64,000 nucleotides of DNA from Asterias rubens. Its lineage: Eukaryota > Echinodermata > Asteroidea > Forcipulatida > Asteriidae. Location: assembly GCF_902459465.1 (NCBI RefSeq), contig NC_047072.1, positions 14,282,184-14,346,183 of the forward strand. Reading direction: 5' to 3'. Under the pieces are notes generated by a model. That model worked only from the letters and a program-made list of their open reading frames with translations, was not told where the DNA came from and did not search any database. The position numbers and the translations under genes were made by a program. This document shows positions 1 to 12,400 of the stretch, in pieces (within the stretch, counting starts at the first letter, position 1; each line of letters begins with the position of its first letter).

Positions 1-18
1 GTCTTATTTTTGTTTCAG

Positions 19-156
19 TATTGAAGATTCACTCAGCTGAAAATTTAGAAGTATTATTGTGTCCTCATTGGTACACAAATGCAAGAAATATAGAAGGTAT
101 TCAATGGAAATACCCCACTCTGGCCAGGTTTCTGCTCAGACAACAGTTTTCACAAG
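19..156 (+). CDS. internal exon of an unrecognised gene (partial, gene enters from the left)
   Basis: A strong acceptor (tttttgtttcag at 7-18) and a consensus donor (AAG then GTAAGT at 157) bracket a 138-nt stretch. It is open in only one frame, with two bases completing the first codon and one base left over, so it is a symmetric phase-1 exon. The peptide starts LKIHSAENLEVLL, continues CPHWYTNARNIEGIQW and ends ARFLLRQQFSQ. I do not recognise the family. No upstream exon can be seen because the window starts here. The reading frame and both splice sites make a chance ORF unlikely, but no domain supports it. Confidence 0.5.
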
Positions 157-1261
157 GTAAGTAAGTCACTTTTTACACAAATATTCATCACTCAACTGCT
201 TACAAAAATCAGTATTGTTTTCAAAATGACAAAATAACCAAAGCAAATGGTGCTTTGTATGAAAGTTGATTGTTAGAAGAATTTGTAAAGCCCCATGCCC
301 AGGGACAGTGTGGTTAGCTTTGTGTATGTCGTACTTGGGATAAATACATACATGTAGCAACTTTCTGCTACGATAAAAAGGCCCTTATGGATGGACATTT
401 AATACAGAAACACAATGGATATTATAGGTTGATCAGTAGATGCTATTTTGATTATTGTTGTCAAAAGTCCTTGTAACGAATTCCCCCCACTTCATGAAAG
501 AATTTTAAATGACCCAGTTTGCAGAATTGCATAAATAATATTTGTAAATAATCCCTGTTGACACCGCTTCTATGAATCCAGCCAGCCATGCATGCATGAC
601 CTGTTCTTGAAGAAACTATACGGGGGATTAAGCCTGTGAATCAGGCACTGGGTCGGTTTTCATCAGGGAGGAGTTGAGTGTCTACACTTCAGAAGAATAA
701 CTTGAACAACAGAGTCTTGCAAGGTTAGTTATCTTCTTACATTTTGTTTTTGAATTTTCAGGATAATATATCTTAAGTGCAAAGTTGACTTTTCCCCTCC
801 CAATTTGCAAAGTGATCATAAAGCAAAATAAATCAAACAGGGTGTGTGGTGCATGGTAATGTGTTATCACTTGTTACTTTATTGCCCTGTAAAAGTGCAA
901 ATCTAGTGTTCAGAGGTGATCAAATACATCAAACAAACAAAAAGAATAACTGTGGTGCATGTTTTATAGTGTTTTATTATTTATTACAGTACGAAACATT
1001 TCAAATTTTTACAAGGAATTTTTTCTGCCAGGCCTCACTTTTTCAAAACTAACCAATGACTAATATACAATGATTTACAACCATACTATTTTACAGACAG
1101 CAAGGGCTCAAGTTAAACGCCTTAAAATAAATGACATTTAATATTGCACTGATCTAAGTAACACTGCCAAGTAATAATTATTTACATTGTGCTTGTGAAA
1201 TGTACAGCCAAATCTTAGTACCATTGTCATACACATATATTGAAAGATTTCCATTAAAGAA

Positions 1262-1573
1262 TCTTCACCATAACAATAACAATAACAATAATAAGACTTG
1301 TAATGTTCAAGGCGCAGTAAAAAATAAAAAAATAAAAAAACACAACACAAAGAAAAACAGACACAACAAAATTAGTCATTGAAAACCTGTAAGATAAATT
1401 TTGAGAAGAGTCTTGAATTTTGCGGTACAAAGACAAGATCGAAGATTAAGTGGTAGAGAGTTCCAGATGCGTGGCGCGGCTGAAGAAAAAGACCTGTCAC
1501 CCCATGAGTGTCGAGACTTGGGTTCATTGAGGAGAAGCATAGAAAGCTTTGCATTTGTGTATTTTCTTAACAA
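1262..1573 (-). mobile_element. 3' end of a non-LTR retrotransposon (LINE), 5'-truncated
   Basis: The minus strand at 1573-1376 encodes a peptide containing GDRSFSSAAPRIWNSLPLNL and then a short basic tail ending in a stop. The R-SF-AAPR-WNSLP-LR pattern is typical of the extreme C-terminus of LINE reverse-transcriptase ORFs of the CR1/Jockey/RTE kind. Downstream on the same strand are an A/T-rich stretch, a short GCGCCTTGAAC block and a tail of TTATTG-like short repeats at 1296-1262, as expected for a LINE 3' terminus with a microsatellite tail. No other RT domain is present, so it is a dead fragment. Confidence 0.7.
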
Positions 1574-1605
1574 AGCAAATAAATGTCCACAACTGTAAGT
1601 TTTAA

Positions 1606-1967
1606 TTAAAAGGACACATTGCCTTGGATCGGGCGAGTTTGTCCATGAAAATCATTTTGAAACCGTTTGTTATGAAATGCAATTGGTTAGAAAGATGTTT
1701 CAAAAGTAGAATATAATGATCTGCACAAACATGCCTTGAAATTGCACAGTTTTCCTTATACATCGCGAACTAACACGGTCGACCATTCTTTACTCCACAA
1801 AATGGCCGACCATGTTAGATTGAAAACCACGCAATTTCGAGGCATATTTGTGTGGATTATTATATTCTACTTTTAAAATATCTTTATAACCATATGCATT
1901 TCATAATGAACGGTTTCAAATGCTTTTCATAGACCAACTTGCCCGGCAACGTAACGTGTCCCTTTAA
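1606..1967. mobile_element. MITE-B copy 1 (long-TIR foldback element, TTAA target)
   Basis: It begins TTAAAAGGACACATTGCC and ends with the inverted AACGTGTCCCTTTAA. The arms carry GATCGGGCGAGTTTGTC, the TTAGAAAGATGTTT block and a palindromic core around 'aacacggtcg'. The same consensus occurs at 24616-24941 and 47573-47956. No coding capacity. Confidence 0.8.
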
Positions 1968-2282
1968 CTTTGGTCTTTAGACCCCCAAAAAACTGAGCTT
2001 GAAAAACTGACTGAGGTTACAAAAACACATTGGAGGGCTCTATTAACAGCTTAAAAAATACAAACTACTTGACAATGTATCGAGTTGGACATTAACTCAA
2101 AAAAAGAATTCTGTGATTTTAAGGGGATTGAACAATTATTAAAAATCCGTTGTTGTAATGTTTTGTTTTTGTTTGTGGCTATCCCCAAAAAATTAACTAA
2201 TCAGAGTTGTGATATAAAATATATAGGATTTGAGGCATTGCAATGTGAGGTATCAATATACATGTACATGTATATTTGGTTT

Positions 2283-2410
2283 GCCATGTGTGTATCTACT
2301 TGCCAGGTAGAGTTTGTTCTTAGAGAACTGTCTTGCTTTATTCTACTACCGCGGAGTAGATGTTCGGTGGTTCGGGAGACTTCTCAGTTCTGAAAAGAAC
2401 TGTCCTGCTT
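2283..2410. repeat. dispersed repeat fragment sharing a 23-bp word with 44085-44107
   Basis: The words CCATGTGTGTATCTACTTGC and CAGGT follow each other here and again at 44085. The rest of this block (GTTCTTAGAGAACTGTCTTG ... CTACTACCGCGGAGTAGAT) contains short palindromes. It looks like a fragment of a dispersed element, but two partial copies do not define its ends. Confidence 0.4.
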
Positions 2411-2486
2411 TTTAACTATTACCTGGGCGGATGGTATAGAAAATAGGCTGGGATATCAAATATAAAACTAATTTTACTTTCTCTAG

Positions 2487-2770
2487 GCAAATTTGGAACA
2501 TTTGAAAATGATCAAGGTTTATTATAACCTAAAATATCAACAAAATATCTGGAGGAATCCATGCACTCTCTACCACCAAAAGGTTAATAAACTTAAATGG
2601 GTTAAACCTCCCTTTGTATGTGCCCCCATACCAATTTATTGTCAATGTTATATGCAGTGTGTGCTGGATTTAACTAGGTTAAAGCTTAGTAAAGGCTACA
2701 AACGTTTAAATACTTTGCGTAGCTTGGATTATTTACAAGGATGAGATAATAAAGTTTGCTGAACTGAAAA
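2487..2770 (+). CDS. possible terminal exon and 3' UTR of the gene at 19-156
   Basis: The acceptor ttttactttctctag ends at 2486. Joined in phase to the exon at 19-156, it adds GKFGTFENDQGLL and a TAA stop at 2525-2527. A canonical AATAAA lies at 2748-2753, placing a transcript end near 2770. The convergent ZC4H2 gene has its own candidate signal 220 bp further on. An alternative acceptor at about 742 would give a stop after one codon. This joining is tentative. Confidence 0.28.
2748..2753 (+). promoter_or_regulatory. poly(A) signal AATAAA for the upstream plus-strand gene
   Basis: Canonical hexamer about 220 nt after the candidate stop at 2527, in AT-rich sequence before the convergent ZC4H2 3' end. 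Supported only by motif and position. Confidence 0.3.
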
Positions 2771-2971
2771 GCATGGTTTAGTTATTCATAATGGTTAAAC
2801 ACAAAGTGTGGTCAACTTAAAACAGTTTTTAATCCACCATAAGTGAAAACCTTTTTTTGTGAAGACATCATTAAGCTTTTACAAGTAAAACTGATTGTAC
2901 TAAAAGCGCAAGTTATACAACCTGAAAATGTACATCACTGCATGTCTCTGCCTGCTTGACTGGCTTATGAA

Positions 2972-2977
2972 TTTATT
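2972..2977 (-). promoter_or_regulatory. candidate poly(A) signal of ZC4H2
   Basis: AATAAA on the minus strand, 436 nt after the stop codon. It is the nearest canonical hexamer that I found downstream and would give a short 3' UTR ending just before the convergent upstream gene. Confidence 0.35.
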
Positions 2978-3017
2978 CTCATCCAAATGAGTTACCCACT
3001 GATATAATGCATCTTAT

Positions 3018-3190
3018 GCCCGGTTCATACTTCCTTTGAATGCGAATGCCAAGAGAATTTTGAGGTTACATGGCTGTTTCACAGCGAAAGTTTCGCAGGA
3101 GATGAACACAGTTTAACTGTTGCCACTCATTCTTAGCATATTTGTAACGTCAAAATTTGTTTCGAATTCGCAGGAAGTATGAACTGGGCT
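3018..3190. mobile_element. short TIR element (MITE), 173 bp
   Basis: Left end GCCCGGTTCATACTTCCT. The right end is its inverted complement (AGGAAGTATGAACTGGGC) with one mismatch in 18, and the similarity continues inward (GAATGCGAA against TTCGAATTCG). There is no ORF. It sits in the presumed 3' flank of ZC4H2. Confidence 0.65.
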
Positions 3191-3412
3191 TGAAGAACAA
3201 TTTGTAAGGCTCCCTCGCTCAACAAGTGGTACCCGAAATGGATCAGCAGTTTGCAGAAAATGATTTGTTAATAATATTTTTAAAATCTGGCAAGTAACAA
3301 TGGTATCTCATTACTTTTGATTCATGACTAAAAATCCAAGGTTAGTTTTAGTGGATAAACCATATTAGCTGTTCCAAACCCATTGCCGAACCTTTTACTG
3401 TGTCTTCATGCT

Positions 3413-6400
3413 CTAGTTGACCTCTTGTTTCCTTTTTGGCTTCTTGGGATTGCGTGATCTACTCTTTGCCTTACACAAAGGGCAGATTGGAGCATTGCGA
3501 TGAATCTGCTGATGACAAGACAGACAATTCTGCAAGGGAAAAAAGAACGGGTTGACTTATAAAATAAGTATAGAGTTAGAGTGTTGTTGATCAGTACACA
3601 TGTTCCCATCAGGTGCAGCTTAGCTAAATAGTGCCCTCTGTTGGTGTTGGTTTGGAACTGAATATCAAGATAGAAAGTTGCGTTTTTGCTCCAGATCATG
3701 TCATCATTAAAGGGGTTTGTCATATTTGATATAGAGCCTGACTACGAAACCTTTCTTCACACCAAACCATGACATTGTCTGTTCTGCAATGGTTTCATAC
3801 TTATTTTTGAAATCATTGGGTTTGGGGTTGGTGAGGGTGTGTTGTTGGTTTTACAGTTTTGCAACATGTGTGATACTTGAAAGTATACTTAATAAATTCT
3901 TTGGACGTTTCATGGAATAGAATATGTTTTTTGTTTGGGGAGTTTTAATATTTTAATTTTACATATAAACAACAACAAAACAAAACTATTTTTGCCTGAT
4001 AAGCTAACTTGTGATAAGGCGAGAACTCTGTAATATTTTCCCCTTTTTGTATATAAAATAAATTTGCAGTTTGCCCACAGTGTTTTGCAACTGGCAGTCT
4101 ATAAAATAATGGAGAGAAATTGTACCTTCATGGGAGGGGGTTGTTGTCTGAATGGAGGGCGTTCCTCGCTGTGGCTTGTTGAGGGTAGCTGGAATGTAGG
4201 CGTGGTGTCTGTAGGGATCGTCAGTGGAGCTGGCAGGGGTGCGTCTGTTTGCTCCTCCTGCCAGTCAGATTTCCTCTTTCGAAAATAACTGAGGGAACAA
4301 GTAAATTTCAAGGTGTTTTGTTACCTTTCATTTGATGTTTATTTCCTCGAAAGTTAAACACAGTTTGGCAGCCAGCTGTAACTTTTTTTCTGTGAGCAAG
4401 TTTCCCCCAGGCATGGTACTTCACAAAGGTGATTGCCTCCTTGCCCTCTGGTCTTTGCCTTGGTGCACTTAAAATGCTCCAATAGAAATTTCCTCGTAGG
4501 GTGCCCTTTATCAAGGAAAAATGCCTTGGTGCCCTTGCCCTTTCAAAAACGAAGCGTACAGGCACGTTCCCATGTTATAACCAAGCAGATGTGGTGTGAT
4601 TCTTAGTCCTGATGTGACAGACTTTTGCATAGGTACATGAGCATCAGTGTTGTAACTAAACCAATTTTAGTGGTGGGCTCTAAATCCAATTTAGTTCACC
4701 AAGGTGAGTGGTTCAACAAATTATTCATTTTAAAAGATATGGGGCAATAATTGCTGGAGTGCAATCCGGGAGAAATCTGTTCTGAGCAGCATAGTATATT
4801 TGGCTCAGAGTGCTGGGAGAAATTTGTAAGTTCTAGACTGGCTTGCCCGGCACCACCCACTGTAGCTACACAACACTGATGAGTATGATTATTCATACGC
4901 CAACCATTTACACCAAATGGTCCCTTTTTACTTAAAACAACCTAGTGGTATTGAGTCTTAACATTGGTCTTCAACAGCTCGTAGAAACCCTCCACCCCAT
5001 GTCTATCAATAATTCAAGGGATCTGTGCAGTAATATCCCAATTCAGGTTCTACGTTCCTACCTTGGGGTTAGTCTTCCATCATCTTCACTCAGTGTTGGT
5101 AGCCCCTCTAGGCCAATGGCTGTTCTCATGGAGTCAATATCACCCTTCAAAGACATGTACTCCTGATAGGCCTGGCATGCTGCTTCAAAAGATCTGTTCC
5201 TGTCATGCTCAGCGTGCTTCACCACATTTTCTATCTGGTAATTTTAACAAAATAAAATTGACTTTTAACTTACTTCCACAATACATGTGCAGTACTCTAC
5301 CACAAGCATTTCACTGCTCCAGTTTGGTGTAAGGGATGATTGTTTGGACAAAGATGCAAGACTAGCATCACATGCCATCTTGTCCTGTTCAATAGTTCCA
5401 TCTCTTTACGATTCTTCACCTTCTCTTTATCCAAACACCTGCTCCATCCTAATACCTGTCCCACCCCAGTATGTCCCCTTCAAACAAACCTCTACATTGT
5501 ACATGACATTTGGTGCTGGATATACATGTAGGGCATGGTGATACCCCCCCCCCCCTTGTGTCTCCATTGTGTGCTTGGAACAGCGGTAAAAGCCAAACTT
5601 GTTGGTGGGGGCATGAGGGGGGGGGGGGGGCAATGCTTTTAAGCAGGGGGAGTGGGGGCTGGTAATCTTGGGAGTTCTTGAGGGGATTTTAGGTGGTGGG
5701 GTTACATGTACTTCTTTACAAGAACAAGATTGTTGGTTAAAATTGGGGGGGAAGTATTGGGCCTGGTAAACAGTATACTAAATGAACACCCTAATAATGA
5801 ACACAACTCTTACAGCATTGATGTCTGCATGTATCTGCCTGAGTTCTTCTACATGTGCCATCTTTTCTTGATTAAGGAGCTCCATTTCATTACGATATTC
5901 CTTCATCCTCTCTTCCTCACTCTCTGTCTCCTCTACATCCTGGAGAAGACGCCCTTTCAGTTTCTCCAGCTGCACTGCTTTGAATCTGAAAATAATTACA
6001 AGATACAAATCTTTTACTGTTTTATCCAAGGTTTGAAGACAGAGAATCGGAACTCTGAAGAGTGCTTAATTCTGAATAGAGTACTTGAACATTCACTCAA
6101 GAACATTTCCATTACATCAGAAAACCTGTACAAGTCTCATCAATGCTGGTGCTCAACTATTTCATACACATGAGCACTTGCTTTGTTTCATGTGTTTACA
6201 AGCATTTTACTTTGCAATGCTTGAAAAATCTTTATTTGACATACCCAGTCAATATTTATCAGATCTACAACAGACATTTTATGGTAGTTTTTTAACATCA
6301 TCAAAAAGGTGTACAATCCTTTAAATGTTTCACCTATCTTTTTTATAAGGAAAATAATTTGGTTATTTGAGCTGTTACAATTAAAGATTATTGCAAAAAG

Positions 6401-9400
6401 AACTCCTCATTGGGGAAATTCCCATCAGAAAAACCACTTGTGTACGTTTAAGTCATGGTCCTTATTATATAAAGTCTACTTTCATTATCATACACACGCA
6501 GTTCTAAACTCTAAAGTTTTTTAGTCAGAGATAAAAATTACCTGTTTGAATGTGCTTTTAGAAAGCTATTTATCTCGGATCCAAAGGGGCAATAAGGAGA
6601 ACAGACCTTCAAAGTTTCATTTGAATACTAAAGTACAATACACTCCATTACAACATTGACACAGGAGCAAATCAATATAATGGTTTATGCACACCAATGA
6701 TAAACCATTCGAGATTATCTTAGGAGCAAATCTAATTAAATTAAGTTTGCATTTGGGCCTGTTCACATATTTGAACAGAAATTTCAATCGATACCAAAGT
6801 ACCAAAAAAGTATCATATTTATACTGCGAGTGAATTGTATCATGCATACTCTTTATGATATCGAAACTGTAATTTTGCAACAAATGCATTATGCTCTTTT
6901 AAAGGAACACATCGTTCTTATGAAAAAATATAATTTTTCAATTATGTGATATTTTTTCAGTGCAGATAGATTCAAACAAAAACATTGTCAAATGTGTTTT
7001 ATAACTTATTTGAACAAACAAAACATTACAGCTCTTTAGAGATTTGGTATGATTGGTCAATCCCAGAAGGACAAACCATGCATAATGCACTATTCCCCAA
7101 AAGACTTGACAAATTTAGCATCTGAATCCAACCGAGACTGACACTGACATTTAGCTCCCCCAACAATCCACCGTCTACAAAAAAATTAATTAGTGCAATT
7201 TTAATTCAAAGGATGCATTGTGCTGGAACAAAGCCAAGCGTACAACTCCAGGCATAACCGTGAGCCATTTATTACAGCAAATTGAAACGGGGGCTGCCTA
7301 AAGCGTTATTTTAAAAAAGTCTTTCAGATCAACGGACAGCTATTATTGAATATACAACTCAAGTGAGAACTAAATTAGATCTTCGCAGCTTTCCGCACCT
7401 GGGTCCTACCAGACTCAACTCAGATCAGTGATTTGAATTTTCTTTTGTAACTGTTTTTCCAACCCACTTGGGGGACAATTTGTTGCAAAAAAACATGTTG
7501 TTGACTTAAGCCCGGGCATACGCTGGCAGGGATAGATCGTTGAGTTTGACAGGGGAAAAAATGAAATCGTTATTGTTTATGGATGTTTGTTTAAGCATTC
7601 AGCTCTGAATCACTTGGGAGGAAAGCTGGTTTATGTGGGAAATCCACACTTGTAGCAACACAACTGCATCAGCTACTGCATTGTATTGTGTAGGTTGATT
7701 GAAAAGCAGAATCTGCTTTTTAATCAAATTAAATTCTCAAGGCGTATTTTTGTATTTTCTGGCTCATCCTTGAAGAGAGTTTACTATTTAAACATTTATT
7801 CAATCAATATTTGCAATTAGATTCTTAATCAAAGGAGTAAACTGTAAAATTAATTAAACATGGTATTGCTGTAACATTTTCAGCATGTGTGTTATTGATT
7901 TCTAAAATGAAAAGATTTGTACAATGTTCAAAAGGGAAAGTTTATCAACAGAGTAAGTGCTCCAAAGTTGTTAGTGTTACTGTTAATAGAAGACAAAAGT
8001 GATCTTTTTAAATATAAAGAATACTGACAACCAGACAAAACTGTACAATGTTCAAAAGGGAAAGTTTATCAACAGAGTAAGTGCTCCAAAGTTGTTAGTG
8101 TTACTGTTAATAGAAGACAAAAGTGATCTTTTTAAATATAAAGAATACTGACAACCAGACAAAACTGTTTGAAACAGCAGGTACATGTAGGGATTAGTCA
8201 TTGTGCAGTTGATGCCATAACCTTGTTATTCTACAACATTTTAAAGAAAAACTTTTGGGGAAAAAACAAGCAAATAAATAACAACTGAAATAACAGTAGG
8301 GATATTCAAACACTGAGCACAACCTCAATATGGCAAAGCCAATTTTTGGCCCATTGTACGGTTCATAGTATCTAAAGTCAGGCACGTAGCCAGCTTTCTG
8401 GTCGAGGGGGGGGGGGGTGAAGCAATTTTTCGATCCGAATACCATGGTTTTTATTAATGGCAATAACAGTGGGAGTTCTTCACTACGTGTTAACAAAAGT
8501 TGATTACTGCACCAAATTCAATTCTGTTGTTTTCACAATTATTCATGAGTATTAGACAAAAGATGCTATGTATTCAGATTGTGGATAAAATTTATGAATA
8601 ATTATGAAAAATCAAAGTTAGAGAGTTTAATTAAAAGAGTCCGTACAATAGAAGTGTGTTTCACGGTGCACAGCGTGGGGGCTAGCCTTATGAAAACACT
8701 GAGGCAATATCCAATGTATTAACTACCGTGGTTCGTTGAGAACTAACGAGGCATAAACCCCAACCCAAGGCAAGAAATAGCTGTAGCTGGGAGCTTATAA
8801 ACATGTGGGAGGTTAGGGAGTCAGACTGCCGAGTATCTGTTTGCAAACTTGGGTTTAGTCTTTATTAAACTTATTTATACCATCATACCATGCCTGATTT
8901 TAGGGCAGAGGGTACCACCCCACCCCTCCCCACCCAAAAAAAGGTTCCTACGTACCCCCTCCACATAAAATCCTCTAAAGAATATCTGCGATTCAAAGCA
9001 CACAATGAAGACTTAATAATAAGAGGATGGTATCGCTATACCCAACATCGAGCACCAATTGCACCTACAATTTAAAACCAAGTCGTCTTTTAAAGACATT
9101 GGACACTACTGGTACTTGTCAAAGACTAGTCTTCCTATTTTGTGTATATCAACTTATGCACAAAATACAAACCTGTGAAAATTTGAGCTCAATTGGTCGT
9201 CGAAGTTGTGAGATATGAATGAAATAAAACACACCCTTGTCACACGAAGTTGTGTGCTTTTAGATGCTTGATTTCGAGACCTCAAAATCTAATTCTGAGG
9301 TCTTGAAATCAAATTCTTGGAAAATTACTTCTTTCTCAAAAACTACATTACTTCAGAGGGAGCCGTTTCTCACAATGTTTTATAACATCAACATTACTCG

Positions 9401-12400
9401 TTACCAAATAAGGTTTTATGCTAAAAATGGTTTTGAGTAATTACCGATAGTGTCCAGGGCCTTTAATAAAGAATCCCAACATTTCAATGCCTTGTGTACA
9501 TACTTTTCACCTTTCTTTTTACATCTCCTTAATTTTGTTTTTTAACCCAAATAATAGTGATTATATCCTGTAGTTTGTTGCAGCCCTTGGGAGAATGCAA
9601 TTATTGTATTCCAGCTACCTTTGGCTTTGCTAGTGTAGTAATTTAACATAAGTTAATCACCTTTGGATTTGTCAGGCTGTTTGGACTTTTTATTTGCTGT
9701 TTTACCATACTTTGTTTTTTTTTTTCTTTGGGACATTTGAAAGGATCTTTGGATCTTGAAGATACATGCTGTTTGTTTACGGTAATGTCTTTGAGCTGGA
9801 TGGATACAGACTGGATCCTCATGCCTTGCCTTTTGTCTACATTGCTAAATTACAAAAACGATTAACAAGTACACTCCTTTTAGTGCATTTACAGAAAGCT
9901 ACAACATAGACATCACCAATTTTTTTATAAAGTGTGTAGAAAGAAGGCTCTACAATGTTTTAGATGGTACATTGAATGCAAGCATTGCAGAATAAAACTT
10001 ACAACTTATTAAGCAACACAAATTTGTAAGGACTATAAGGACTTGTGTCTCCTCTGATCCTAAGAAAATCATCTCGGCTAGCTACTCCATATAACTAGAA
10101 CCCTACAGGCAGAGCCCCAAGGGTGACATTAACGCTTCTGCCCTGTGTCAATGATGTAAATGATCCACGCTTCCATTAACCTGGCCCTGTGTATAACAGT
10201 CTAGCCAATTACGCTTTAGTCCAAGGGGCACTTTCTCCCGGCTTGATTTGCAAATAGACAGCTTCTCCTAAAGTAAATGGACGATTAAAAAAAGTCTTCC
10301 ACAACAGAAAAGAAGGGAACACATTCTGGCACGTATGGTGGGTCTTTTCTTCTGCAAACAACCTATGTTTGAGTTTATAGCCACGGGCTGTTTTGTTCCA
10401 GAAGAAGGTTCCTGCAATTCGATCTAGAGAGTAATTTGTATGTTTTACATTTAGAGTAGTAATTTCTTTTTTTTATATTCAGAGAAATGCAAGTTGTCCC
10501 CAGGGATGGGTCTCAGTGACTGTGTGACAGAAACTGTACTTCACAAACTTGAGAAGTTTGTCACAATCCAATACAGCTTTTGCCGATATGTTTTTTTTAA
10601 ACTTTTTCCACTGGGTTTTGTTTTCTCTTTATCTCTCTCTCTCTGCATTTCTGCATTCAGTACTTTATTGTAAAATGTTATGTTTCCTTCAAGCATGTTA
10701 TCAAATTTTCCAAATATTACTTGTCATATTTGGACACTTTGATAATTGTACATTGTTACAATACATGCAATAAAAATATTTTAAAATGAGACAATAAAAA
10801 TAATCTGATAAAACCGAATTAGATGTGGGCTAGTGAAAAAAACTTGCGGGCAATCCTAAATGTTGTTTGAATCCTTCGGCCAGCGACAAATTATAGTCTT
10901 TTTCCTTTTTTTTTCTGTAGAATTTCATCCCTAAAAAGCATATATCAGCTCATTTTACTGTGAAATAATAATAATAGTCATTTTTTATATGGCGCTTTAT
11001 ACACCCGAAGGGCGTCTCAAAGCGCTTTAAACATACAGTATTTCATGCAAGGTACAATGTATGTTGGAATAAGTTTGAATTATGAGATCTATTCCTTTTA
11101 CAGCACCATATAATGGTTTACAAGGTGCTGTGGGGCAATATGCTGCCAATCAAGACAAATAGACAAGAACCAATCACCCAGGAAAATACTTCCACTTGGT
11201 TGGTTCTTTTCCTTTTGTATTCTTCTTTTCAGAAATAAATTATTGACCTGAGTGTCCTGTATGTTGAAAAGTTAAGTGACATTCATTTGTTTTATGAAAA
11301 ACATTATTGGAATGACCACATTGCAAACTACAATCACTTTTTATCATGTAAAACATCCCAAGATTGTTATCTTGTCTCTAATTTTAGATGAAATTTGTAG
11401 TTTTATGAACGACCTATCCAATCATATGTAAATTTAACGAAAGCATTAATATATTATAAATAAGGCTATTAACAAAAGCATGCCTTCACATGACCCAGTA
11501 TGATCTAGCTACCACAAGGTATGCAACCTCGACCCCCCCCCCTCCCCCCACACAGGCAAGTGCTCCTTTGTTTGAGTCTTTGTCCTGACAAAAGACGACC
11601 TTATTGATTTCCTTTGTGATAACAATCGCGCATTCATTGTCCTTTTTCTTAAAGTCCTTTGGTTTTGAATGTCATAACAAGTAGAGTAAACAGGCAACCA
11701 TATGTTTTGACCTGGTTAATCAAGGACTTCTTTTTGTTCTCCAATTGTGTGTTCTGTTTGTTAGTCATGTCCCCATTAGGACCTGCAAGCAAAGCAAGGG
11801 CGTTCTCGCTCTGTCAAAATATCCAGATCCTTTTTGTTACAGTCCTCAGTTTCAATGGGTTAACATGCGCGCCAAAAAAATAACCACCACACACACACAA
11901 AATACAAAACAGCAATAAGAACGGTGACAGCTTGTTTACATTTTGTAATGGGACTTGTAGTCACAGGACTTTGATTGGTCAATGCCTTAGGAGGAGGAGC
12001 TTATAGCAGATGGGTCTAAGACAATACCCTTACTGAGGTCAAAGGAAGCCTTGTCATTGGCTGAAAGTTGTGCATGGTTAGGACACACATTCTGTTCCTT
12101 TGTTTGACCTCAGCAATGACAGCGTAGTATGAAAGGGGCTATTCGGGATGCCTTATCATTTGTTGAACGTACAGCACATTTATATACAAAAGTGTGTATG
12201 TATAGACTTAATGTTAAAATTGAATTTTACATATTCAGAGAAAGCGTGATGAGAAAGCACACTTCAATCTAAGCAGTTTCTTTCAAATAATGGGCAGAAA
12301 CATAATATTCTGTGAATGTTGACTACTTGGGAAAAATGAGAGTCAAAGCAAATTGGTCATTTGGTTTGGGGAGGAATCATAATTGAAACCTTTTTTTCAA

